Position numbers and translations under genes: made by a program. The notes below the pieces were generated by a model that saw nothing but the letters and a program-made list of their open reading frames with translations, had not been told where the DNA came from and made no database searches. DNA of 64,000 nt. Origin: Acidobacteriota bacterium. Lineage in GTDB: Bacteria > Acidobacteriota > Blastocatellia > Pyrinomonadales > Pyrinomonadaceae. Numbering within the stretch: the first letter of the stretch is position 1; every line of letters begins with the position of its first letter. This document shows, in pieces, positions 35,057 through 44,399 of this stretch. The stretch lies in contig QHXQ01000021.1 in NCBI GenBank assembly GCA_003223935.1, forward strand, positions 40,289 through 104,288. Direction: 5' to 3'.

Positions 35057-36034
35057 TTACGCTTCACGATCCACGTTCTTAGGCAATTCCCCATCGGTGT
35101 ATATCTTTAACTCTTCCGCTGGTTTGAACCGGCGTGTGCGCCATAAAAATATGGTAGCGATGATGAGGGCGGCGGTGCAGGCGAGGCCGCCTTCGAGACC
35201 GTAGGTGCCGCCGGTGAGCCACTGAGAGCCTGTGTCGGTGGCGCGCAGGAGCGGCGCGCGTGTGAGATTGGTGATGCCGCTCACGGGCAGACCCAAGAGC
35301 GATCCCATCGTCCAGTTCCAAGCCCAGTGCAAGCCCAAAGGTAACCACATGCTGCGCGTGCGCCAGAATCCGACCGCCATCCAGACGCCCGCGAGCGTCG
35401 TGTTCAAGATCATGACGACGAGCCGTGAGCCGTTTGGCAGGTTGGGATTGTTCAGGTGCAGGTACGCGAACAGGATTGATGATGGCACGACGGCGATGAC
35501 GAACGGCAGCGAGCGCATCATCGTCTGCAAAGGGTAGCCACGAAAGAGCGCCTCTTCGCCTGCGCCGAGCAGGACATAGACGCCGGCCGCACCGACGAAG
35601 GTCTTCGCAAACTCACGCGTGAGTCCCGGCGCACCGAGTGCGAAATGGAAGCCGCCGCCGAGCGTACTGATGAGCGTGGCGAGGGCGAGCGCGCCTGCGC
35701 CGAGGAGCGTGCCCCACAAGAAATTGCGCAGCCAGCCGCGATGAATCGTCCAACCCAACGCGCGCCACGGCACGTCCTCAAACAGACGCCCGCAAGTCCA
35801 ACCGAGCAGCACGGCGGGCACAAACATGATGAAGAACTGCAAAGGGTAGGCGAGCGCGCCCGTCAACCGGCCGATGATCTGCGCCCGCGTCTCGTGTGTG
35901 GCGAGAAAGACGACGGCGTAGATCGTGGTCACGAGCGCGACTGCAACGGCATGATCCAGCGCCCAAAAGATCGCCAAACGCCAGCCGCTACGCAGACGGT
36001 CGTGCCTGTTAAGGAAGATGTCGAGCGGTGTCAT
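35057..36034 (-). CDS. CPBP family intramembrane metalloprotease
   Basis: About 325 residues from the ATG at 36034. Seven or more hydrophobic segments are visible, and the CPBP/Abi domain has its first motif GAGEEALFRGYPLQTM (Glu-Glu-x3-Arg), the FAYLHLNNPN His motif and the third GLHWAWNW. The family includes CAAX-type prenyl proteases and, in bacteria, immunity or stress-related membrane proteases. Divergent from the ntrY-like gene with about 73 bases between starts. Confidence 0.9.
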   Translation of the reverse strand: MTPLDIFLNRHDRLRSGWRLAIFWALDHAVAVALVTTIYAVVFLATHETRAQIIGRLTGALAYPLQFFIMFVPAVLLGWTCGRLFEDVPWRALGWTIHRGWLRNFLWGTLLGAGALALATLISTLGGGFHFALGAPGLTREFAKTFVGAAGVYVLLGAGEEALFRGYPLQTMMRSLPFVIAVVPSSILFAYLHLNNPNLPNGSRLVVMILNTTLAGVWMAVGFWRTRSMWLPLGLHWAWNWTMGSLLGLPVSGITNLTRAPLLRATDTGSQWLTGGTYGLEGGLACTAALIIATIFLWRTRRFKPAEELKIYTDGELPKNVDREA

Positions 36035-36107
36035 GTCGGCTGATCGGTCTGCGCTTGTAGTGCGCCTGCGTTCCCGGCGCGGCGCATGATACACTCTGAG
36101 GCCCGTT

Positions 36108-38486
36108 ATGTCCGAACGCGCCGACAAACAAGAGAGCTTGAAAGACGAACCGAAGCCGCGCCGGCGCAGTGCGCCGTGGCTGTTGGGCGGACTTGTGTTG
36201 GCCCTTTTGGCCGTGCTCGTCACGCTTGAGGGCGGCGAACTGTGGGCGTATGTCACGCCCGACACGGCGAGCGATACGCTCATCATCTATGCGCTCTCGT
36301 CTCTAAACTTCATCGCCTTCGTCGTCTTCACGTTCATCCTCGTCCGCAATCTGCTCAAACTCCGGCGCGAACGGCGCGCGCGCATCCTCGGCTCGAAGAT
36401 CAAGACGCGGCTGGTCGTCTATTTCATCGCCGTCAGTCTGTTGCCGATCACGGCGATGGCGGTCTTCTCTTATCTCTTTTTCAATCGCACGGTTGAGAAG
36501 GTGCTTGGGCGCATCCCCGAAGACGTGGTGCAAGAGGCACGGCTGGCCCGCGATGAAGACCTCGCGCAACAGATGCAAAACTTACACGAGACGGCGCAGG
36601 TCGTCGCCTATGCGCTCGAACGGCAACTCGCGCGCGGCGAACAGCCTGATTTGGCTGGTCTGATAGCCCAAGGCAACTTAGGGGCGATTGGCTTGGGCAC
36701 GCAGGATGAGCTTGGCGATCATGATTTTGTGTGGCGCGAAGGGGTTGATTACCAACAGAGCAAAGATTTGGTGGGCGCGCTCAAGACGGCCCTCTGGCGG
36801 TCGCATAATAGTCAACAGGAACACCTGCCCGCGATCAACCAAAAAGGGATTGTGATAGACGCCCTGCCGTTGCGCGATGGGCACACGCTCCTTGTCGCCC
36901 GTGAAAGTCAAATTGATCTGCGACTCGTAAAGATCGTCACCGGCGCAAACGCCTTCGATCACTTACGCCACCGCCAACGCAAAGTGCGTCTGCTCGGGCT
37001 GACGACGTTAGGTCTATTGACATTGCTGTTGCTCTTCGCCGTGACGTGGGCTGCGATCCATCTGGCGCGCGGCATCGGCACGCCGATTCGTGCGCTCGCC
37101 GAAGCCGCAGACGAAGTGGCGCGTGGCAACCTCGCTTATCGTGTGGACGCGATTGCTGAAGATGAGTTGGCGCTGCTCGCGGCATCGTTCAATCAGATGA
37201 CCGCGCAACTCGAAGAGAACCGCCGCCGCATTGAGGCGGGCGCAGCCGAACTGCGCGAGAAGAATCTCGCGCTCGCCGAGCGGCGCAACTACATTGAGAC
37301 CGTCTTGGAGTCGCTCTCAACCGGCGTCATCTCGCTCGACGAACAGAATCGTGTGACGACGATCAACGCAACCGCTTTGTTGATGCTACGGCGCGCTGAA
37401 CCGCCTGCGCCCGGCGCAACGCTCGCAGAGATCGTGACGAGCGAAGACCGCGCGCTGCTCGAACGCATCCTGCAACGCGCCCGCCGCACGGGTCGCGCCG
37501 CATGGCAACTAGAACTCGCGCGCGCCGCAAACCCCGACGGCACAGGCTTGCCCGTCGCTCTGACCGCGACCGCGCTCGGCCCATCTGCAACGACGGCGCG
37601 CGGCGTCGTCCTCGTCATCGAAGACCTGTCCGAGTTGCTCGCCGCCCAACGTGCGGCCGCATGGAGCGAAGTCGCGCGCCGCATGGCGCACGAGATCAAG
37701 AACCCGCTCACGCCGATCCAACTCTCCGCCGAACGCATCGCCCGCCACTTTCGCCTCGCCAGCAACGGACACGACGGCGCACATGCGAGCGGCGACAACG
37801 GACATACGAATGGCGGCAACGCGCAAACTTCGGCACAGCCAAACGGACAAGACAACGCGCACGATGCGCAAACACAACCCGTTGACCAAGAGCGCATGGC
37901 GCGCATAGTCGCCGAATGCACGGCGACAATCACGCGCGAGGTCGCGGGCTTAAAAGCGATGGTTGATGAGTTCTCGCGCTTCGCTCGTCTGCCACACGCG
38001 CGGCTCGAAGCGGCGGACTTAAACGAGGTCGTGCGCCAAGCGATCACGCTCTACGAAGACCGGCTCGAAGGCGTCCGCATGGACGTACATCTCGCGCGCA
38101 CGCTGCCCGCCGCGATGCTCGACGCCGAGCAGATGCGCCGCGTCTTCGTCAACCTGATTGACAACGCGCTCGAAGCGATGACCGAGCAAGCGGAGACCGA
38201 GCGCCATGTGACCATCGCCACCGCGCACGACCCTGCGCGCGGACTCCTCCTCGTCGAGATCGCCGACACCGGGCACGGCATCGCCCGCGCCGATCTGCCG
38301 CGTCTCTTCCAACCATATTTCTCCACGCGCGGGCGCGGCACAGGTCTCGGTCTCGCCATCGTCCAACGCATCGTCACCGAACACGGCGGCCGCATCCGCG
38401 CCGAAGCCAACCGCCCACGCGGCGCGAAGTTCATTGTTGAGTTGCCGGTGACGGACGAAACGCAGAGGTCAGAGGTCAGAGGTTAG
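36108..38486 (+). CDS. ntrY: NtrY-like sensor histidine kinase
   Basis: A 792-residue membrane kinase. Three N-terminal helices (about 22-125), an extracytoplasmic region, a fourth helix (about 290-315), a HAMP domain, a PAS-like domain (about 400-500), HisKA with His528 in MAHEIKNPLTPIQLSAER, and HATPase with GRGTGLGLAIVQRIV. HisKA is split by a low-complexity insert rich in Gly, Asn, His and Gln (about 549-593). It likely autophosphorylates in response to an envelope or nitrogen signal and passes phosphate to the NtrX-like regulator 55 bases downstream. The C-terminal SEVRG-stop is encoded by a heptamer hairpin. Confidence 0.92.
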   Translation: MSERADKQESLKDEPKPRRRSAPWLLGGLVLALLAVLVTLEGGELWAYVTPDTASDTLIIYALSSLNFIAFVVFTFILVRNLLKLRRERRARILGSKIKTRLVVYFIAVSLLPITAMAVFSYLFFNRTVEKVLGRIPEDVVQEARLARDEDLAQQMQNLHETAQVVAYALERQLARGEQPDLAGLIAQGNLGAIGLGTQDELGDHDFVWREGVDYQQSKDLVGALKTALWRSHNSQQEHLPAINQKGIVIDALPLRDGHTLLVARESQIDLRLVKIVTGANAFDHLRHRQRKVRLLGLTTLGLLTLLLLFAVTWAAIHLARGIGTPIRALAEAADEVARGNLAYRVDAIAEDELALLAASFNQMTAQLEENRRRIEAGAAELREKNLALAERRNYIETVLESLSTGVISLDEQNRVTTINATALLMLRRAEPPAPGATLAEIVTSEDRALLERILQRARRTGRAAWQLELARAANPDGTGLPVALTATALGPSATTARGVVLVIEDLSELLAAQRAAAWSEVARRMAHEIKNPLTPIQLSAERIARHFRLASNGHDGAHASGDNGHTNGGNAQTSAQPNGQDNAHDAQTQPVDQERMARIVAECTATITREVAGLKAMVDEFSRFARLPHARLEAADLNEVVRQAITLYEDRLEGVRMDVHLARTLPAAMLDAEQMRRVFVNLIDNALEAMTEQAETERHVTIATAHDPARGLLLVEIADTGHGIARADLPRLFQPYFSTRGRGTGLGLAIVQRIVTEHGGRIRAEANRPRGAKFIVELPVTDETQRSEVRG

Positions 38487-38536
38487 AGGTCAGATTTTGA
38501 CTTCACTAACCTCTGACCTCTAACCTCTGACCTCTG
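38463..38536. repeat. Heptamer hairpin 11 (AGAGGTC unit)
   Basis: The left arm 38463-38493 is AGAGGTC-AGAGGTC-AGAGGTT-AGAGGTC; the right arm 38506-38536 is the inverse with few mismatches. It overlaps the 3' end of ntrY and stops five bases before the ntrX ATG. Confidence 0.9.
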
Positions 38537-38541
38537 TTCCT

Positions 38542-39909
<1,368 letters not shown>

Positions 39910-40049
39910 CATCAAAGGAGAGACACGGGACAGCGCGCCCGAAAGGTTTGCTTTTAGCGCGTTGCCAAGTTAAATTTACCCGTCGCTTTTACACGAAGCG
40001 ACACCGTTTGCGCGCCGGTTTAAGCGCGCCGCTTTGTTGAAAGGCCATA

Positions 40050-41213
40050 ATGGATTTTACGACGAAAGAACTGTTGAAGCGTTATGCGAAGCTGGCCTTG
40101 GGGCAGCCCTTCGCGCCCGTGCTCTTGAATATCCTCGTCACGTCTGTCTGCGACATGCGTTGCACGCACTGTTTCTTCACGGACGAGTTGGACGACCGGC
40201 CGCGCAAGAAGTTGCAGATGAAGACGCACGAGTTGCAGCGTATCTCTGAGACTTTGGGAGGAAGTTTGGGCGTGCTGATCATCGCGGGCGGCGAGCCGTT
40301 CACGCGCAAAGATTTGCCGGAGATCGTGCGTGCGTTCTACGAGAACAATAAGCTTGAGTCGGTCTATCTCATGTCGAACGGGCAGATTCAAAAACGCATC
40401 ATGCCCGACGTGACGCGCATCCTTGAAGAGTGCCCGAACTTGAACGTCACGGTCGCGCTCGGCATTGATGGTCTCAAAGAGCAGCACGAGAAAATTCGCC
40501 AGAAGCCCGGCTCTTGGGACATCGCCATTGACACCGCGCGCCAACTCCAAACGATCAAACGCGCGCGCCCGCGCTTGGACATTCAGACCTGCACCTGCTT
40601 CATGCACTCGAATCAAGACACCATTTTCGAGTGGTACGATTTTCTCAAGTACGATCTGAAACCCGACAAAGTCAACTTCAACTACATCCGGCCGCCCTCA
40701 GCCGACCCCATCGAGTTAGACATCGATCACGCGCGCTACGCCCGCCTTGCGCAGATGATTGACGCAGACTCGCGCCACGCGGCGATTAAGAATAACTACG
40801 GCGGCAACGCCGGCTTCTTCAAAGCCGCGATTGACATCTACATGCACAGCCTCATCAGTAAGACGCAGGAAGAGCAGCGCGCGCAACTCACTTGCTACGC
40901 GGGCACGGCCGGCGCGGTCGTCTACGACGAAGGCACGGTCTCCTCCTGCGAGAACCTTGCGCCCGTCGGCAACCTGCGCGACTTCGATTGGAACTTTCAA
41001 AAACTCTGGCTCACGCCTGCCATGCAAGCGCGGCGCAAGCAAGCGGCCGACGGTTGCTTTTGCACGCATGAATCGAACTGCTACTACCCAAGTCTGCCGT
41101 TCAACCCGAAGCACTTGATCCAGATCAAACGGCTTGAGCGCGAGATGAAGAAAGCGCGCAAACAGCACGAGCGCGAAGAGGCGCAGGCAGACGGTGTGAC
41201 AGTCAAAGCATGA
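40050..41213 (+). CDS. Radical SAM protein with SPASM-like C-terminal cysteines
   Basis: A 387-residue radical SAM enzyme. The 4Fe-4S/SAM motif is Cys34-x3-Cys38-x2-Cys41 (SVCDMRCTHCFF), followed by IIAGGEPFTRKD, a GGE motif. The C terminus has more cysteines (TCYAGTAGAVVYDEG, SSCEN, GCFCTHESNCYY) that could bind one or two extra clusters, as in SPASM proteins. No precursor peptide is visible nearby. It is followed by a glycolipid-type glycosyltransferase and an SDR, so a lipid or small-molecule substrate is at least as likely as a peptide. Reaction unknown. Confidence 0.9.
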   Translation: MDFTTKELLKRYAKLALGQPFAPVLLNILVTSVCDMRCTHCFFTDELDDRPRKKLQMKTHELQRISETLGGSLGVLIIAGGEPFTRKDLPEIVRAFYENNKLESVYLMSNGQIQKRIMPDVTRILEECPNLNVTVALGIDGLKEQHEKIRQKPGSWDIAIDTARQLQTIKRARPRLDIQTCTCFMHSNQDTIFEWYDFLKYDLKPDKVNFNYIRPPSADPIELDIDHARYARLAQMIDADSRHAAIKNNYGGNAGFFKAAIDIYMHSLISKTQEEQRAQLTCYAGTAGAVVYDEGTVSSCENLAPVGNLRDFDWNFQKLWLTPAMQARRKQAADGCFCTHESNCYYPSLPFNPKHLIQIKRLEREMKKARKQHEREEAQADGVTVKA

Positions 41214-41216
41214 AAA

Positions 41217-41274
41217 CAGTTTTCAGTTTTCAGCAAAACCGCGCTGATTTCTGAAAACTGAAAACTGAAAACTG
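41217..41274. repeat. Heptamer hairpin 12 (CAGTTTT unit)
   Basis: Left CAGTTTT-CAGTTTT-CAG (41217-41233); right (41251-41274) is the inverse with one more unit. It begins four bases after the radical SAM stop and ends six bases before the glycosyltransferase ATG. Here the pyrimidine-rich arm comes first, the reverse of most elements. Confidence 0.88.
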
Positions 41275-41279
41275 AATCA

Positions 41280-42476
41280 ATGTTTCGTTCGCGCGAACCC
41301 AAAATTCTGATCATCTCGTCGGACACCGGCGGCGGGCACAGGTCTGCGGCGGCCGCGATTGTCGCGGGCGTGCAGAAGTTTTTCGCGGGCGATAGTTATG
41401 CCGTGCGCGTGGTGCGCGCGGTGGAAGAGTCACACTCGGTCACGGACAAACTGGTCAGGTTCTACAACTGGGTGCTGCGTAACAGGCAGCACTGGATGAA
41501 GTATCTCTTCTGGGCGGTCAATCGGATTCGCCCGGAGACGCGCGAGTTCTTTCAGCGCCGTTGCATCGGCTACGTCACGGAGTTGTTTGAGAAGTGGTGT
41601 CCACACGTCGTCGTGAGCGTGCACCCTCTGACGCAACATATCTTCGCGCGGGTGTTGAAAGAATTGGGATTGGCTGATCGCGTGCCGCTCGTCACGGTCG
41701 TGACCGATCCTTGTTACGGCTTCTGGCGCGGTTGGGCGTGCGATGATGTGCGGCTCTACTTGGTGGCGAGCGAAGAGGCGCGGCAGCAGTTGATTGATTA
41801 TGGCGTCGCGCCCGAACGGATCAAGGTGTCGGGCATGCCTGTGCATCCGAAGTTCGAGTTGCCGGATGAGCGCGCGGCACAGGCGGCGCGTCATGCGCTC
41901 GGACTTGATCCTGAAAAGTTCACGGTCTTCGTCAACGCAGGTTGGGTCGGCGGCGGCAACATCCCGGAAATTTTCCGCGAGTTAATTCACGGCGACTTGG
42001 ACGTGCAAGCGATCTTTCTCGCGGGCAAGAACGAAGAGTTGCGCGCCGAAGCTGAGCAGCTTGCGGCGCATGCAAAGTTTCCCGTCAAAGTGATCGGTTA
42101 TTCCGAACAGGTCGAACAACTGATGCAGGCGGCCAATGTGATGATCTCGAAACTCGGGGGCCTGACGACTTTCGAGGCGTTCGCTTGCCGCGTGCCGATC
42201 ATCGCCGACGCGACGACGCCGCCGATGCCGCAGGAGTCCGGCGCAGCTGCGCTCATCGCCAAACGCGGCGCAGGCGTCTTGCTCAAACACGCGCGCGATA
42301 TCGTGCCGACGGTGCGCCGCATGTGCGAAGACGCGCGCTACTACGCGAGCATGCGTGCAGCCACCGCCGCGCTCGCCATTCCCAATTCAACCCGCCGCAT
42401 CGTCGAAGAGATCACAGCACTTATCCCTGCGCCTGTGCGTGCGGCGGAAGAGTCCAACGAAATCCGCATCGCGTGA
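41280..42476 (+). CDS. Diacylglycerol-type glycosyltransferase (MGDG synthase family)
   Basis: A 398-residue GT28-like enzyme. The N-terminal MGDG-synthase domain has LIISSDTGGGHRSAAAAIV (about 11-29); the C-terminal sugar-nucleotide domain has FVNAGWVGGGN and LMQAANVMISKLGGLTTFEA with the donor-binding Gly/Glu. Relatives (UgtP, MGD1) put glucose or galactose on diacylglycerol at the inner membrane. Preceded by a radical SAM gene and followed by an SDR gene: possibly one lipid pathway. No Shine-Dalgarno; the hairpin ends six bases upstream. Confidence 0.9.
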   Translation: MFRSREPKILIISSDTGGGHRSAAAAIVAGVQKFFAGDSYAVRVVRAVEESHSVTDKLVRFYNWVLRNRQHWMKYLFWAVNRIRPETREFFQRRCIGYVTELFEKWCPHVVVSVHPLTQHIFARVLKELGLADRVPLVTVVTDPCYGFWRGWACDDVRLYLVASEEARQQLIDYGVAPERIKVSGMPVHPKFELPDERAAQAARHALGLDPEKFTVFVNAGWVGGGNIPEIFRELIHGDLDVQAIFLAGKNEELRAEAEQLAAHAKFPVKVIGYSEQVEQLMQAANVMISKLGGLTTFEAFACRVPIIADATTPPMPQESGAAALIAKRGAGVLLKHARDIVPTVRRMCEDARYYASMRAATAALAIPNSTRRIVEEITALIPAPVRAAEESNEIRIA

Positions 42477-42561
42477 AAACCCGCTTGCAGTTGACGCGCC
42501 CGCGTCGCAAGTTTTAAGCTGCCCACGCTTATTCAATCCTGAAATTTGTGCGAAACGACGG

Positions 42562-43311
42562 ATGAGTCTTCTGCTCGAAGGGAAACGCGCGTTCATCTCA
42601 GGCGGCACGCGCGGCATCGGCGCAGCGATGTGCGAGGTCTTCGCGCGCGAGGGCGCGGACGTGGCTTTCAGCTACAACCGGCGCGATGATCTGGCTGCCG
42701 AAGTGACCCAGCAGATCAACGCACACGGCCGGCGCGCGCATGCTTTCAAAATCTCGATCACAGATCGCGTCGGCATGAAACGCATCACGCGCCAACTCGT
42801 CGAAGAGTGGGGCGGCATAGACATACTCGTCAACAACGCGGCCATCAATCGCGGCGATAATTTTGCGACCACGACCGACCGCGCGTGGGATGAGGTCATA
42901 GACACGAACGTCAACAGTCTCTTCGCCGTCACCAAGCCGATCTACAAACAGATGATCCGCCAACGAAGCGGCGCGATCCTCAACATCACTTCGGTCGGGG
43001 CCATTCGCGCCCTTCCAACCTCCGTTCATTACGCCACGTCGAAGGCGGCGATGATCGGTTTCACCAAATGTCTGTCGCGCGAAGCGGCGAATTTCGGCGT
43101 CTCCGTCAACGCCATCGCCGCCGGCATCTTCTCGACCGATCTGGCGCACACGCTCCCTGAACGTCTCATCCAAATGCACGAATTCTGGGTCTCAAAAGGG
43201 CGCATGGGTCGGCCTGAAGAACTGGCCGAGTATGCCGCCTTCATGGTCTCCGACCGCAACAGTTTTATGAATGGCGAGATCGTGATCGTTGACGGCGGAG
43301 CGGTGACATAG
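42562..43311 (+). CDS. Short-chain dehydrogenase (FabG-like)
   Basis: A 249-residue classical SDR. NAD(P)-binding SGGTRGIGAAMCEVF (about 12-26), NNAA, the catalytic Ser (NITSVGAI) and the Tyr-x3-Lys in VHYATSKAAMIGF. The C terminus VIVDGGAVT is typical of FabG-type 3-oxoacyl-ACP reductases. The longer frame upstream is shadow; the ATG at 42562 gives the family's N terminus. Its stop touches the start of a heptamer hairpin. Confidence 0.92.
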   Translation: MSLLLEGKRAFISGGTRGIGAAMCEVFAREGADVAFSYNRRDDLAAEVTQQINAHGRRAHAFKISITDRVGMKRITRQLVEEWGGIDILVNNAAINRGDNFATTTDRAWDEVIDTNVNSLFAVTKPIYKQMIRQRSGAILNITSVGAIRALPTSVHYATSKAAMIGFTKCLSREAANFGVSVNAIAAGIFSTDLAHTLPERLIQMHEFWVSKGRMGRPEELAEYAAFMVSDRNSFMNGEIVIVDGGAVT

Positions 43312-43389
43312 AAGAAATGATGAATGATGAAGGCAGAATGATGAATGACAAACTGTCTCTAATTCATCATTCTGCCTTCATCATTTTCT
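43312..43389. repeat. Heptamer hairpin 13 (AATGATG unit), perfect 24-base core
   Basis: The core 43323-43346 is exactly inverted at 43362-43385 (24 of 24). The left arm has one more AATGATG unit than the right, and AAGAA/TTCTT extends the stem. The element starts one base after the SDR stop and its right arm carries the last residues of lpxD (Lys-Met-Met-Lys-Ala-Glu-stop). Confidence 0.92.
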
Positions 43390-44392
43390 TAACTCGCTCT
43401 TCGAGCAGGCGTAGCGCGCGTTGCATCTCGCCGAGCCGACGGAAGGCGGCCGTTGAGCGCAGCCAGTCGCGGTTATCGAAGGCGGGAATGCCGGAGAGGA
43501 CTTTGCCGGATGGGACGTTGTGGCTCGTCGCGCTCTTGGCTGTGAGCACTGCATCGTCGCCGATGGTGAGATGACCGGCGACGCCTGCTTGACCCGCGAG
43601 GATGACGCGCGCGCCGATGTGCGAGCTACCGGCGAGGCCGACCTGCGCGCAGAGCAGCGCGTCTTCGCCGACCGTACAGGAGTGGCCGATCTGCACGAGG
43701 TTGTCGAGTTTTGCGCCGCGTCGGATGCGCGTCTCGCCGACCGACGCGCAGTCAATCGTCGTGCCCGCGCCGATCTCCACATCATCTTCAATCACGACGC
43801 GCCCCGTCTGTGGAATCTTCAACCAACGCCCCGCTTCATCCTTCGCATAACCGAAGCCGTCCGAGCCGACGACCGCGTTATTATGGATGATGACGCGCGC
43901 GCCGACCTGTGTGCCCGCGCGCAGAGCGACGCCGGAGTGAATGACGGAATCTGCGCCGACTATCACCTCGTCGTAGATCGTCGCGTTCGGATAGACGCGC
44001 ACGCCCGCCGCGAGTACGACATTGCGCCCGATGACAGCACATGCGCCGATCCACGCGCGCTCGTCAATCTGCGCCGTCGGATCGATCACGGCCGCCGGAT
44101 GGATGAACGGCTCGAACGATGGTTTGGGATGAAAGAGACGCAGGGCGCGCGTGTAAGCGAGATAAGGATCGCGCGCGCGCAAGACGGCGATCTCGCGCCC
44201 GGCGGCGATGCCTGCGGCCAGATAGATCGCTGAGGCGCGCGTCGTCTGCACACGCGGCGTGTAGCGCGGGTTGGCGAGAAAGGTGACGTGCCCCGGCTCA
44301 GCTTCATCGAGACCGGCCGCGCCTGTGATCTCTAATTCGCCGTTGCCTTCAACTTCCGCGCCCGTCAGTCGAGCGAGTTCTGCGAGTTGCAT
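43367..44392 (-). CDS. lpxD: UDP-3-O-acylglucosamine N-acyltransferase
   Basis: A 341-residue acyltransferase of lipid A synthesis, third step. The N-terminal domain (about 1-100) is followed by left-handed beta-helix hexapeptide repeats (VIDPTAQIDERAWIG and onward); the catalytic His region is near VQIGHSCTVGEDALL. GGAGA lies before the ATG. It starts eight bases after the priA stop. The C-terminal KKMMKAE is encoded by a heptamer hairpin arm, replacing the normal helical tail. lpxA, lpxC and fabZ are not nearby. Confidence 0.94.
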   Translation of the reverse strand: MQLAELARLTGAEVEGNGELEITGAAGLDEAEPGHVTFLANPRYTPRVQTTRASAIYLAAGIAAGREIAVLRARDPYLAYTRALRLFHPKPSFEPFIHPAAVIDPTAQIDERAWIGACAVIGRNVVLAAGVRVYPNATIYDEVIVGADSVIHSGVALRAGTQVGARVIIHNNAVVGSDGFGYAKDEAGRWLKIPQTGRVVIEDDVEIGAGTTIDCASVGETRIRRGAKLDNLVQIGHSCTVGEDALLCAQVGLAGSSHIGARVILAGQAGVAGHLTIGDDAVLTAKSATSHNVPSGKVLSGIPAFDNRDWLRSTAAFRRLGEMQRALRLLEERVKKMMKAE

Positions 44393-44399
44393 AAATCTC

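Noticed and set aside
39910..40049. A sigma-54 promoter before the radical SAM gene, downstream of NtrX
   Set aside because: I looked for TGGCAC-N5-TTGC and found no acceptable match in this spacer.
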